From contig NZ_KI912156.1 in assembly GCF_000517125.1 (NCBI RefSeq), positions 2,290-66,289 of the forward strand: a stretch of DNA of 64,000 bases, read 5' to 3'. The notes below the pieces were generated by a model, which was not told where the DNA came from, did not search any database, and worked only from the letters and a program-made list of their open reading frames with translations. Both the position numbers and the translations under genes were made by a program. The stretch's first letter is position 1. Each line of letters begins with the position of its first letter. The stretch comes from Arthrobacter sp. MA-N2 (GTDB lineage: Bacteria > Actinomycetota > Actinomycetes > Actinomycetales > Micrococcaceae). This document shows positions 55,113 to 63,204 of the stretch, piece by piece.

Positions 55113-56165
55113 ATGGACCCCAACACCATGACCCGTGAACGCAAGAAGATCATCCTGGATTGCGATCCCGGCCATGACGATGCCGTAGCCCTGCTGTTGG
55201 CTCACGGCAACCCGGACATCGAGCTGCTGGCCGTCACTACGGTGGTTGGCAACCAGACCCTCGAAAAGGTCACCCGCAACGCCCTGTCGGTAGGCACCAT
55301 CGCCGGCATCACAGGCGTTCCCTTTGCCGCCGGCTGCGACCGTCCCCTGGTCCGGTCCATCGAAACTGCGCCGGACATCCACGGCGAAACCGGCATGGAC
55401 GGCCCCGAACAGCCCCAGTCCACGATCGAGCTCGACCCGCGCCACGCCGTCGACCTCATCATTGAGACGATCATGGCGCACGAACCGGGCACCGTGACCC
55501 TGGTCCCCACCGCGGGACTCACGAACATCGCCATGGCGGCCCGCAAGGAACCGCGCATCGTTGAACGCGTCAAGGAAGTGGTCCTCATGGGCGGCGGCTA
55601 CCACGTGGGAAATTGGAGCGCGGTGGCCGAATTCAACATCATCATCGACCCCGAAGCCGCCCACATCGTGTTCAACGAAAAATGGCCCGTGGTCATGGTC
55701 GGCCTGGACCTCACGCATCAGGCGCTGGCCACTCCGGAGGTTGTCGAGAAGATCGCCGCCGTGGGCACCAAGCCGGCAAAGTTCGTGATGGAACTGATGG
55801 AGTTCTTCACCAAGACCTACAAGGACGCCCAAGGTTTCGACTATCCACCGGTCCACGATCCCTGCGCCGTGGCCTACGTGATCGATCCGAGCGTCGTGAG
55901 CACCCGCAAGGTACCCGTCGACATCGAACTGCAGGGCAAGCTCACCCTCGGCATGACCGTGGCCGATTTCCGCGCCCCCGCACCCGCTGACTGCAACACT
56001 TCCGTCGCGGTCGACCTCGACCACGAGAAGTTCTGGAACCTCGTCACGGACGCGCTGGTCCGCATCGGCGAACCCGGCGCCGTCGAACCGCACGAACCCG
56101 GCGCCGTCGAACCGCACGAACCCGCCATCGCCGGAGCCGGCAGCACCGCAGGAGAGGCCAAGTAA
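55113..56165 (+). CDS. Inosine/uridine-preferring nucleoside hydrolase
   Basis: 350 residues. Cleaves ribonucleosides to base and ribose. The Ca2+ motif DCDPGHDDA is at residues 15-23, with VVGNQTLEKVTRNAL, LVPTAGLTNIAMA, MGGGYHVGNWSAVAEFNIIIDPEAA and VHDPCAV. The ATG at 55113 has GGAG 6 nt upstream; earlier GTG/ATG starts at 55101 and 55107 are less likely. The C-terminus carries a tandem 8-residue repeat (GAVEPHEP twice, from a 24-bp DNA repeat) not typical of the family. First gene of the nucleoside operon. Confidence 0.93.
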   Translation: MDPNTMTRERKKIILDCDPGHDDAVALLLAHGNPDIELLAVTTVVGNQTLEKVTRNALSVGTIAGITGVPFAAGCDRPLVRSIETAPDIHGETGMDGPEQPQSTIELDPRHAVDLIIETIMAHEPGTVTLVPTAGLTNIAMAARKEPRIVERVKEVVLMGGGYHVGNWSAVAEFNIIIDPEAAHIVFNEKWPVVMVGLDLTHQALATPEVVEKIAAVGTKPAKFVMELMEFFTKTYKDAQGFDYPPVHDPCAVAYVIDPSVVSTRKVPVDIELQGKLTLGMTVADFRAPAPADCNTSVAVDLDHEKFWNLVTDALVRIGEPGAVEPHEPGAVEPHEPAIAGAGSTAGEAK

Positions 56166-57593
56166 ATGACCACCCTTATCAACGAAACCAAGACCAACCG
56201 CGGCAACGTCACGGCCCTCATGGTCGCCTTGCTGGCCGCCTGCGTGGCCTTCCAGCTCAACGCTTCAATGCTCAGCCCCGCCCTGGTCACCATGGGCAAC
56301 GAGCTCCACACGGACCAAGCCGTCATCGGCCTCTCCCAAACCTGGTTCTTCACCGCCGCGGCGTTGTTTTCGCTCTTCCTGCCGCGGCTCAGCGACATCG
56401 TGGGACGCAAGAAGATCCTGCTCGGTATGATGCTCCTGATGGCCGTTGGCTCGGTCATCGCGGCCATGGCCCCGGATGTCACGTGGCTCTTTGTGGGCCG
56501 CATCATCCAGGGCGTCAGCGGCCCCACCGTCCCGTTGTGCCTCATCATGCTGCGCTCCGCGGTCAACAACCCGCGCAAATACGGGGCCTTGATGGGACTC
56601 ATCACCGCAGTCAACGGCGGAGTGGCCGGCGTCGACTCCTTCGTGGGCGGCTACTTCGCCGAGCACTTCGGCTTCCGCAGCATCTTCTGGCTCATGGTTG
56701 GCCTGGCAGTCGTGGCCACGGCACTGATCGCCCTCTTGGCCGGCGAAAGCAAGCCGGCGGCCGGCACCACCATGGACTGGCTCGGCGTGTTCTTCATCGT
56801 GATCGCGGTGGGCGCGCTCCTGACGGCCCTCAATGAGGGCTCCAAGCTGGTTGGCGCGTTCTCGTCCGGCACCCTGATGCTGGCCATCGGGCTGATTGTG
56901 GTCGCCGTCGTCGCGTTCGCGGCTTTCTGGACGGTGGAAAAGCGCTCCAAGGCGCCGATGGTGGAAACCATCCACCTTCGCCAGCGCTCCACTTGGGCAC
57001 CGCTCCTGACCACCACCCTCGCCATGACCGGTATCTTCGCCGTCATCAACGGCATCGTTCCCGCCTACGTCCAGGCCGCCGCACCGGGATTCGGAGTTGG
57101 CCCCACCGAGATGTCCCTCATGATCCTCACCCCGTATGCCCTCCTCGGCTGGGTATTCGGTCCCATCACGGGCCGGCTCGCCCCCGTCCTCGGCTACACC
57201 AAGGTCCTGCGCATCGGCATGGTAGGCAGCATCGCGGCCCTGGCCATCATCGCGTTCTTCGGCCTCAGCAGCCTCCCGCTCATGATCGCCGGAACGGCCT
57301 TGCTCGGCATTATGTACGCCGGTACGGTCAACATCATGCTCAACGGACTCGGCGTTGTCCTCTCCCCCGCAGGAAACCCCGGATTCCTGCCCGGTATGAA
57401 CGCCGGCGCATTCAACCTCGGCGCCGGCCTGAGCTTCCTGGTGCTTCCAGCCGTCCTTGTGGCGACCTCCGCGATCGGCGACGCCAAATCCTCCTACTTG
57501 ACGGTCGTCGTCGTCGGTCTGGCCATCACGGTTGCCGCCTTCGCGGCGTCGCTGCTCATTCCCAAGCCCCTCGAAGCCGAGGTTGAAAAGTGA
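56166..57593 (+). CDS. MFS transporter, probable nucleoside importer
   Basis: 475 residues, about 14 helices. VALLAACVAFQLNASMLSPALVTMG, LPRLSDIVGRKKILLGMM and GRIIQGVSGPTVPLCLIMLR are DHA2-like landmarks. It starts directly after the nucleoside hydrolase stop and overlaps ribokinase by 4 nt. The tight coupling suggests uptake of nucleosides rather than drug export. Confidence 0.88.
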   Translation: MTTLINETKTNRGNVTALMVALLAACVAFQLNASMLSPALVTMGNELHTDQAVIGLSQTWFFTAAALFSLFLPRLSDIVGRKKILLGMMLLMAVGSVIAAMAPDVTWLFVGRIIQGVSGPTVPLCLIMLRSAVNNPRKYGALMGLITAVNGGVAGVDSFVGGYFAEHFGFRSIFWLMVGLAVVATALIALLAGESKPAAGTTMDWLGVFFIVIAVGALLTALNEGSKLVGAFSSGTLMLAIGLIVVAVVAFAAFWTVEKRSKAPMVETIHLRQRSTWAPLLTTTLAMTGIFAVINGIVPAYVQAAAPGFGVGPTEMSLMILTPYALLGWVFGPITGRLAPVLGYTKVLRIGMVGSIAALAIIAFFGLSSLPLMIAGTALLGIMYAGTVNIMLNGLGVVLSPAGNPGFLPGMNAGAFNLGAGLSFLVLPAVLVATSAIGDAKSSYLTVVVVGLAITVAAFAASLLIPKPLEAEVEK

Positions 57594-58534
57594 CCCGCCG
57601 GATCGTCGTCGTCGGGTCCTTGAATGCGGACCTGACCATCTATTGCGAGCGGCTCCCGCTTCCGGGCGAGACCGTCCACGGCAACGGCTTTGCGGTCAAT
57701 CCCGGCGGCAAGAGCGCCAACCAGGCCGTCGCAGCGAGCAAATTGGGCGGTACGGTGAGCCTGATCGGCGCGGTCGGAAATGACCCGAACGGCACCATGC
57801 TCCTCGACTCGACGGAAGGAGCGGGCGTGGACGTTTCCCGGGTCCGCCGTTCCTCGGACGTGGCTACGGGCGTCGCGGTCATTGCGGTGGACGCTCACGG
57901 CGAGAACAACATCATCATTTCGGCCGGGGCCAATGGGACGCTCGCCCCCGCAGACATTTCCGCGGACGCCTTCGACGACGCCGCGGTGCTCTGCCTTTGC
58001 CTGGAGGTCGGCCTGGAGACCGTGGAGGCGGCTGCCAAAACAGCGCACGACGCCGGTGCGACGGTCTTGTTGAACCTCTCGCCTTACGCCGAAATCCCGC
58101 AGAGCTTGGCCGCCTTGAGCGACGTTTTGCTGGTCAACGCCCACGAGGCTTCGATGTTCCTTGGCGACGCCGAGATGCCCCATCCCGGCGCGCACGCAAG
58201 CGCCTGGGAACCGGTCCGGAGCCAGTTCGCCGAGCGCGGTTTGGAGCGGGTCCTGGTTACCCTCGGCTCACATGGCTCGGTGGTGTTGGATTCGATCGCC
58301 GTTCCGGGGGAACAAATATCCCGGATCGCACCCACCAAGGTCAACGCCGTCGATACCACCGGCGCGGGGGACGCTTTCACCGGCGCCGTTGCCGCCCGCC
58401 TTGCCGCAGGCGAAACCCTCGCCGAGGCCGCGGCGTTCGCTTCGGTTGCCGCGGCGCTCGCCACCACCAAGAAGGGCACCCAGGCCGCCTACCCTGGCGC
58501 CGGGGAGGTCCTGGAACACTTGCGGATTTCCTGA
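57590..58534 (+). CDS. rbsK: Ribokinase
   Basis: 314 residues from GTG 57590, overlapping the MFS stop. PfkB-family: GSLNADLTIYCERLPLPGETVHG, NPGGKSANQAVAASKLGG near the start and NAVDTTGAGDAFTGAVAARLA with the catalytic Asp at the end. Phosphorylates the ribose released by the nucleoside hydrolase to ribose 5-phosphate. Confidence 0.93.
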   Translation: MTRRIVVVGSLNADLTIYCERLPLPGETVHGNGFAVNPGGKSANQAVAASKLGGTVSLIGAVGNDPNGTMLLDSTEGAGVDVSRVRRSSDVATGVAVIAVDAHGENNIIISAGANGTLAPADISADAFDDAAVLCLCLEVGLETVEAAAKTAHDAGATVLLNLSPYAEIPQSLAALSDVLLVNAHEASMFLGDAEMPHPGAHASAWEPVRSQFAERGLERVLVTLGSHGSVVLDSIAVPGEQISRIAPTKVNAVDTTGAGDAFTGAVAARLAAGETLAEAAAFASVAAALATTKKGTQAAYPGAGEVLEHLRIS

Positions 58535-58542
58535 CGCAGCTC

Positions 58543-58634
58543 GCCTCAACTTCCTACCTGGTTTTGGAACCCGGACCGCGGAATCCCGGCAGCCACGGCC
58601 GCGATTCCGGGCATAAACGGTAGGAAGTTGAGGC
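58543..58634. repeat. 16-bp-stem nested palindrome after rbsK
   Basis: Outer arms GCCTCAACTTCCTACC and GGTAGGAAGTTGAGGC (perfect). Inner near-perfect arms GAATCCCGG and CCGCGATTC. It probably ends the nucleoside operon. Confidence 0.75.
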
Positions 58635-58716
58635 ACTTTTACCCCGCCATCAGCGACTTTACAAATTCTGTAATTTTGACTAGCCAAGTCGGGGTCACAT
58701 CCCCCATGCTTGCTCC

Positions 58717-59277
58717 ATGCACTCAGCGCCGAGCCCATACCGCATCATCACCGTCTGCACGGGAAACATCTGCCGCTCACCCATGGCGGCGCTGATGTTG
58801 ACCGAAGCGTTCGACGCCGGAGGGCTGGGCGGAGCGGTTGTTGTGGACTCCGCGGGAACCACGTCATACGAAGCCGGGCACCCCATTGATCCGCGCGCCG
58901 CCCGTGTCCTGTCGGCCCACAGCATCTCTTCCGAGAAGCACATAGCCAGGAGCTGGCGGCAGGAGTGGTTCCGCGAGCGCGACCTGATCCTGGCCCTCGA
59001 CGTAGACCACTATGGCTGGCTCCATGAGGCTGCCCCGGACTCGGAAACGCCCGCCAAAATCAGGATGCTTCGCAGCTTCGACCCCTCCGTGGCGCACCGG
59101 AGCACTTTGGACCTCGGCATCGAGGACCCCTGGTACGGCGGCCACCACGATTTCGACGTCACGTGGACCCTCATCATGGCTGCGGTCCCCGGGATCGTCG
59201 CCCACACCCGGGCTGCCCTCGCAGCTGCGCACCAGGGGCAGGACTACGGCCCACAGCAGGTACGCTCTATTTCATGA
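58717..59277 (+). CDS. Low-molecular-weight protein-tyrosine phosphatase
   Basis: 186 residues. Active-site loop CTGNICRS with Cys14 and Arg20 (CX5R), and the general acid Asp in EDPWYGG. Removes phosphate from protein tyrosine or arginine. Slightly longer than typical (about 155) because of the C-terminal tail. Its stop overlaps the start of the P-loop/PabB fusion (ATGA), so the two are translated together. Confidence 0.93.
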   Translation: MHSAPSPYRIITVCTGNICRSPMAALMLTEAFDAGGLGGAVVVDSAGTTSYEAGHPIDPRAARVLSAHSISSEKHIARSWRQEWFRERDLILALDVDHYGWLHEAAPDSETPAKIRMLRSFDPSVAHRSTLDLGIEDPWYGGHHDFDVTWTLIMAAVPGIVAHTRAALAAAHQGQDYGPQQVRSIS

Positions 59278-61346
59278 CCCCAGCACCCGTGATCATCGCC
59301 ATCGATGGCCGCTCCGGCGCGGGAAAGACCACCCTCGCCGTCGAGCTTGCCGCCCGACTCCGCATGCATCACAAGGTGTCGCTGTTCCATCTTGAGGACA
59401 TTTATCCGGGGTGGAACGGACTCGCCGCCGGCATCGAGCGCTACGTCACCACTGTCCTGGCACCGTTGCGCAAAGGCGACGCCGCCGAGTGGGTCAGCTG
59501 GGACTGGGAAAAGCACTACGACGGTCGCAGCAATGTGACCCTGCCCGCCGAAATCGTCATCGTGGAGGGCGTCGGGGCCGCGGCCAGCGACGCCCGGCCC
59601 ATGCTGGACGCCGTGGTCTGGGTGGACGCTCCCGACGACGAACGCAGGCACCGTGCAATGGCCCGGGACGGCAGCAGCTACGAGCCGTTCTGGGATGGCT
59701 GGGCGGCGCAGGAAGACAAATGGCTGGAGACGGACGACGTCCTCGACCACACCGATATCAGGGTGCTGAACCGTGCCGACGGCAATGCCCCGGATGACGT
59801 CCTGCAGTCGCTGAACTATCTCCCTTCGCTCTCCCCGGTGCTGTCCCCCGAGCTCTCGGCACGCCGCGGCTTACAGCTCAAGGCCGAACGGATCGCTGCC
59901 GCGCCGGACCCGGCGGCCCTGTTCCAAGCGCTCTACGCCACGTCCGCAAACGCCGTTTGGCTCGATTCTTCCAATGCCGCTGTTGCCAGCGGCGCCGCTG
60001 CCGAGCGCAGCCGCTTCAGCATCCTGGCGGACGACGGCGGCTCGTTCGGCCAGTCGGTCATGCACAGTTCCGGGGCCACCAGGCTCAGCATCGGATGCGC
60101 CACGGTGGAGACTACCGGTCCCTTCTTCCGTTGGCTGGACACCGTGTGGGGCAGGAAGGCTGTGAGGCCACCAGCCGGCTATGACTGCGAATTCACGCTC
60201 GGCTGGCTGGGCTACCTCGGCTATGAACTGAAGCGGGAGACCGGTGGCAGCGACGTCCGGGCCGGCACTCCGGATGCGGCGTTGCTCTTCGCGGGCCGGG
60301 CCGTGGTCCTCGACCACCGTGACGCCGCGGTCTGGCTGCTCGCCGTTGAAGCCCCCGACGCCGATGATTGGCTCGGGCGCGCGCGGGGGGCCGTGCAATC
60401 CGCGGCCCCGGTAGCCCAAGCAGCCGGCGCACCCCAAGCAAGCGGCGCCCCGGCGCACCCGGCCGGGGACCCCGGCGTCGGGCATCAAACGCTTGAGTTC
60501 TCCAGCCGCGACACCGAGGACGAATACAAGGCCAAGATCGCCATCGCCCAGGAGCAGATCGCCGAAGGCAATACCTACGAAGTCTGCCTGACCACCACAG
60601 TGACTGCTACGGATCCCGGTCTGGATCCGTGGGAGAGCTACCTTGCGCTGCGCAAGCGCAACCCGGCGCCGTTCGCGAGCTACTTGCGGTTCGGCGAGCT
60701 GACGGTCGCCAGTACCTCGCCGGAACGCTTCCTGCGGATCACCTCCGACGGCGGCATGAAGGCTGAGCCGATAAAGGGCACGAGGGGCCGTGCGGCGGAT
60801 CCCGGAATCGACGAAGCCCTGCGGCGCGGCCTTGAATCTTCGCTCAAGGACCGCGCCGAGAACATCATGATCGTGGATTTGCTCCGCAACGACCTCAGCC
60901 ATTTCGCGGTGCCCGGATCGATGACCGTCAGCCGCTTGTGTGCGGTGGAAAGCTACGCCACGGTGCATCAGATGGTGAGCACTATCGACGCCCGGCTACG
61001 GCCGGGGGCACCGCGGGCCGAGGCCGTTGCGGCTGCCTTCCCGGCAGGATCCATGACGGGCGCTCCGAAGATCAGCACCATGGGCATCCTTGACGGGCTG
61101 GAGTCCGGCCCGCGTGGGGTCTACTCCGGCGCGATCGGCTACTTCTCGCTCAACGCGGCGGCTGATCTCGCCGTCGTGATCCGGACTTTGGTGATGAGCT
61201 CAGACGGCGACGGCGGACGCACGCTCAGTCTCGGCGTCGGGGGCGCGATCACGGCGGACTCCAATGCCGGCGAGGAATACGAGGAGGTCCGGACCAAGGC
61301 CTTCGGAGTGCTCTCGGCCCTAGGGGCGGAGTTCCCCGAGGGGTAA
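59274..61346 (+). CDS. pabB: Fusion of P-loop kinase-like domain with aminodeoxychorismate synthase component I (PabB-like)
   Basis: 690 residues. N-terminal ~200: a nucleotide kinase-like NTPase (uridine kinase style) with Walker A GRSGAGKTT at 12-20 and VIVEGVGAAASDARPMLDAVVWVDAP. From about residue 215: chorismate-binding domain, with GWLGYLGYELKRETG, EGNTYEVCLTTTVTA, RNPAPFASYLRFGEL, SPERFLRI, KAEPIKGTRGR, ENIMIVDLLRNDLSHFA and PAGSMTGAPKISTM. It makes 4-amino-4-deoxychorismate for folate, using ammonia from a glutaminase partner not in this window. A Pro/Ala-rich linker lies at about 385-405. The role of the kinase domain is unknown. Confidence 0.9.
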   Translation: MTPAPVIIAIDGRSGAGKTTLAVELAARLRMHHKVSLFHLEDIYPGWNGLAAGIERYVTTVLAPLRKGDAAEWVSWDWEKHYDGRSNVTLPAEIVIVEGVGAAASDARPMLDAVVWVDAPDDERRHRAMARDGSSYEPFWDGWAAQEDKWLETDDVLDHTDIRVLNRADGNAPDDVLQSLNYLPSLSPVLSPELSARRGLQLKAERIAAAPDPAALFQALYATSANAVWLDSSNAAVASGAAAERSRFSILADDGGSFGQSVMHSSGATRLSIGCATVETTGPFFRWLDTVWGRKAVRPPAGYDCEFTLGWLGYLGYELKRETGGSDVRAGTPDAALLFAGRAVVLDHRDAAVWLLAVEAPDADDWLGRARGAVQSAAPVAQAAGAPQASGAPAHPAGDPGVGHQTLEFSSRDTEDEYKAKIAIAQEQIAEGNTYEVCLTTTVTATDPGLDPWESYLALRKRNPAPFASYLRFGELTVASTSPERFLRITSDGGMKAEPIKGTRGRAADPGIDEALRRGLESSLKDRAENIMIVDLLRNDLSHFAVPGSMTVSRLCAVESYATVHQMVSTIDARLRPGAPRAEAVAAAFPAGSMTGAPKISTMGILDGLESGPRGVYSGAIGYFSLNAAADLAVVIRTLVMSSDGDGGRTLSLGVGGAITADSNAGEEYEEVRTKAFGVLSALGAEFPEG

Positions 61347-61350
61347 GCGG

Positions 61351-62931
61351 TCAGTCGTGCTCTTCGGTGCGTGCGCGGGCCGTTCGCGCGTCGTTACGGG
61401 TGATCGCGTAGTAAATGGTGCTGGCCAGGATCGCCCCTACGAACCATGAATACGGGCCCAGGCCCGAGCCTCCCGGCAGGAAGGTCTGCAGGGCCGGGAC
61501 CAGCGCCAGGACACCCGCGACGACGGCGGCCGGAACCAGCGCGGCAATGGCCTTGAGGTTCCAGCCCTTCGTGTAGAAGTAGAGGCCTTTCTCGTCCTCG
61601 TGGTACAGGTCCGACACCTTGCAGCGCTGGTGCCGGATGCGGAAGAAATCCGTGAAGATGACCCCGAACAGCGGACCAAGGAGCGCGCCCAGGCCACCCA
61701 GGAAGTACACGATCACCACCGGGCTGCTGAAGAGGTTCCACGGCAGGATCACGATTGCCATGACCGCGCTGATGAGGCCGCCGCGGCGGAAGTCGATGCG
61801 GTGCGGAGCCACGTTTGCGAGGTCGTAGGAGGCCGAAACGAAATTGGCTACCACGTTGATGCCGATCGTCGCCACCACGAACGTGACCGCCGCGATGATG
61901 GTGATCCACGGATTGTTGATGGCCTGAACGATCGCCACGGGATCCGTGATGACCTTGAACTTGTCTTGTCCGCGGTATTGCTCCGCCGTGAAGTAGGAGG
62001 CTGCGCCCGCCGTGACCACCACTGTCACCAGCGCGAAGGCGATGAAGTTCACGGGCAGGCCCCAGAAGTTGCCGCGCAGAATGGTCCTGCGATCCGGTGA
62101 GAATCTGGAGAAATCGCAGAAATTCAGGAGCAACGCGGCGAAATAGGTGACCGTCAAGGCGATTTCCGAGAAGAACTGTGTCCAGGCTGCCGGGCCATCC
62201 AAGGGCGCGACGCCGGGGATCGAGAGGCTGAATTTGTCGCCCGCTTGCGTCAGGATGTAGATCGCGAGCGCGAACATGGCAACCCAAATGGCAGGACCTG
62301 CCCAGTCCTGGAATTTCCGGACCGTCTCCATGCCCCGGCGGATGACCAGCAACTGGACCGCCCACAGGACCAGGAAGGCGCCCCAACCGAGCGGCGTCAG
62401 GCCAAGGATGTGAGGCACATCGGGACCGTCAAGCGGGGTCAGCCGGGGCCACACCGAGAACAGCAGCACCAGCACCGCTTCGGAGGCGAGCCAGGTCTGG
62501 ATCCCGTACCACGCAATGGCGATCAAAGCCCGGATCAGGGCGGCCAGGTTGGCACCGAAGAGGCCGAAGGACATGCGCGCCAGGACGGGGTACGGGACAC
62601 CGGTCTTCTGTCCGGCTGTCCCGGCGAAATTCATCAGGAAGTAGACCAAGGTGATGCCAAGGACCAAAGCCAGGAAGACTTGCCAGCCCACCAGCCCGGT
62701 GACGAAGAGACCGGCAGCGAAAGTGTAACCGGCAATGCTGTGGACGTCGCACATCCACAGGGCGAAGAGGCTGCGTACCCGCCAGTTCCTTTGCCGGGCC
62801 GGCGCCAGGTCGGCGTTCCACAGCCTGTCGCTGACCAAACGTCCCTCGGCCAGGATCCGGACCTTCTCAGGGTATTCGTCGCCCGGCTCGCTCGGTGATT
62901 GCACCGCCGGGGACTCGTTCTTCCGCGTCAT
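61351..62931 (-). CDS. NCS1-family nucleobase:cation symporter
   Basis: 526 residues from ATG 62931 with GGAGGGATC just upstream. About 12 helices. LWNADLAPARQRNWRVRSLFALWMCDVHSIAGYTFAAGL is the start typical of uracil/allantoin-type NCS1 carriers, and NFCDFSRFSPDRRTI and DLANVAPHRIDFRRGGLI follow. Unrelated in detail to the NCS1 gene at 1949-3412. Substrate may be uracil, hydantoin or allantoin. Confidence 0.92.
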   Translation of the reverse strand: MTRKNESPAVQSPSEPGDEYPEKVRILAEGRLVSDRLWNADLAPARQRNWRVRSLFALWMCDVHSIAGYTFAAGLFVTGLVGWQVFLALVLGITLVYFLMNFAGTAGQKTGVPYPVLARMSFGLFGANLAALIRALIAIAWYGIQTWLASEAVLVLLFSVWPRLTPLDGPDVPHILGLTPLGWGAFLVLWAVQLLVIRRGMETVRKFQDWAGPAIWVAMFALAIYILTQAGDKFSLSIPGVAPLDGPAAWTQFFSEIALTVTYFAALLLNFCDFSRFSPDRRTILRGNFWGLPVNFIAFALVTVVVTAGAASYFTAEQYRGQDKFKVITDPVAIVQAINNPWITIIAAVTFVVATIGINVVANFVSASYDLANVAPHRIDFRRGGLISAVMAIVILPWNLFSSPVVIVYFLGGLGALLGPLFGVIFTDFFRIRHQRCKVSDLYHEDEKGLYFYTKGWNLKAIAALVPAAVVAGVLALVPALQTFLPGGSGLGPYSWFVGAILASTIYYAITRNDARTARARTEEHD

Positions 62932-63062
62932 GATCCCTCCGAACAACGCTTCCAAACATGCTTGGGATTACAGAATCGCCCCTTTGCCGCTGGAAAGAAA
63001 GCCCGTAGCCTGCGGGGCACAGTTGGCTCCACAGGCTACGGACATTGGAGTCTGATCCGAGT

Positions 63063-63092
63063 CGTGCAGTTTCTATTCGTGCAGTTTCTATT
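63063..63092. repeat. 15-bp perfect tandem duplication (CGTGCAGTTTCTATT x2)
   Basis: Two adjacent identical copies at 63063-63077 and 63078-63092. The second copy contains the stop codon of the small ORF described at 63088-63204. Confidence 0.7.
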
Positions 63093-63204
63093 GGGACCTG
63101 CGGGGTCCTTTGATGGCCCAGAGCACAATTCCGAGTGCGACTAGTCCCAGTGCGGCTGTGATCAGGCCGGCGCGTTCGAACCCTGTGGACGTACGCTCAG
63201 GAAC
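63088..63204 (-). CDS. Possible small single-helix membrane peptide without a clear start
   Basis: A minus-strand frame encodes GFERAGLITAALGLVALGIVLWAIKGP..., about 38 residues with one membrane helix and a basic end (PRRSQ). It overlaps the stop of the upstream oxidoreductase gene by 8 nt. I see no ATG, GTG or TTG at a sensible place, so it may need an unusual start or be a remnant. Low confidence. Confidence 0.3.
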   Translation of the reverse strand, partial: VPERTSTGFERAGLITAALGLVALGIVLWAIKGPRRSQ

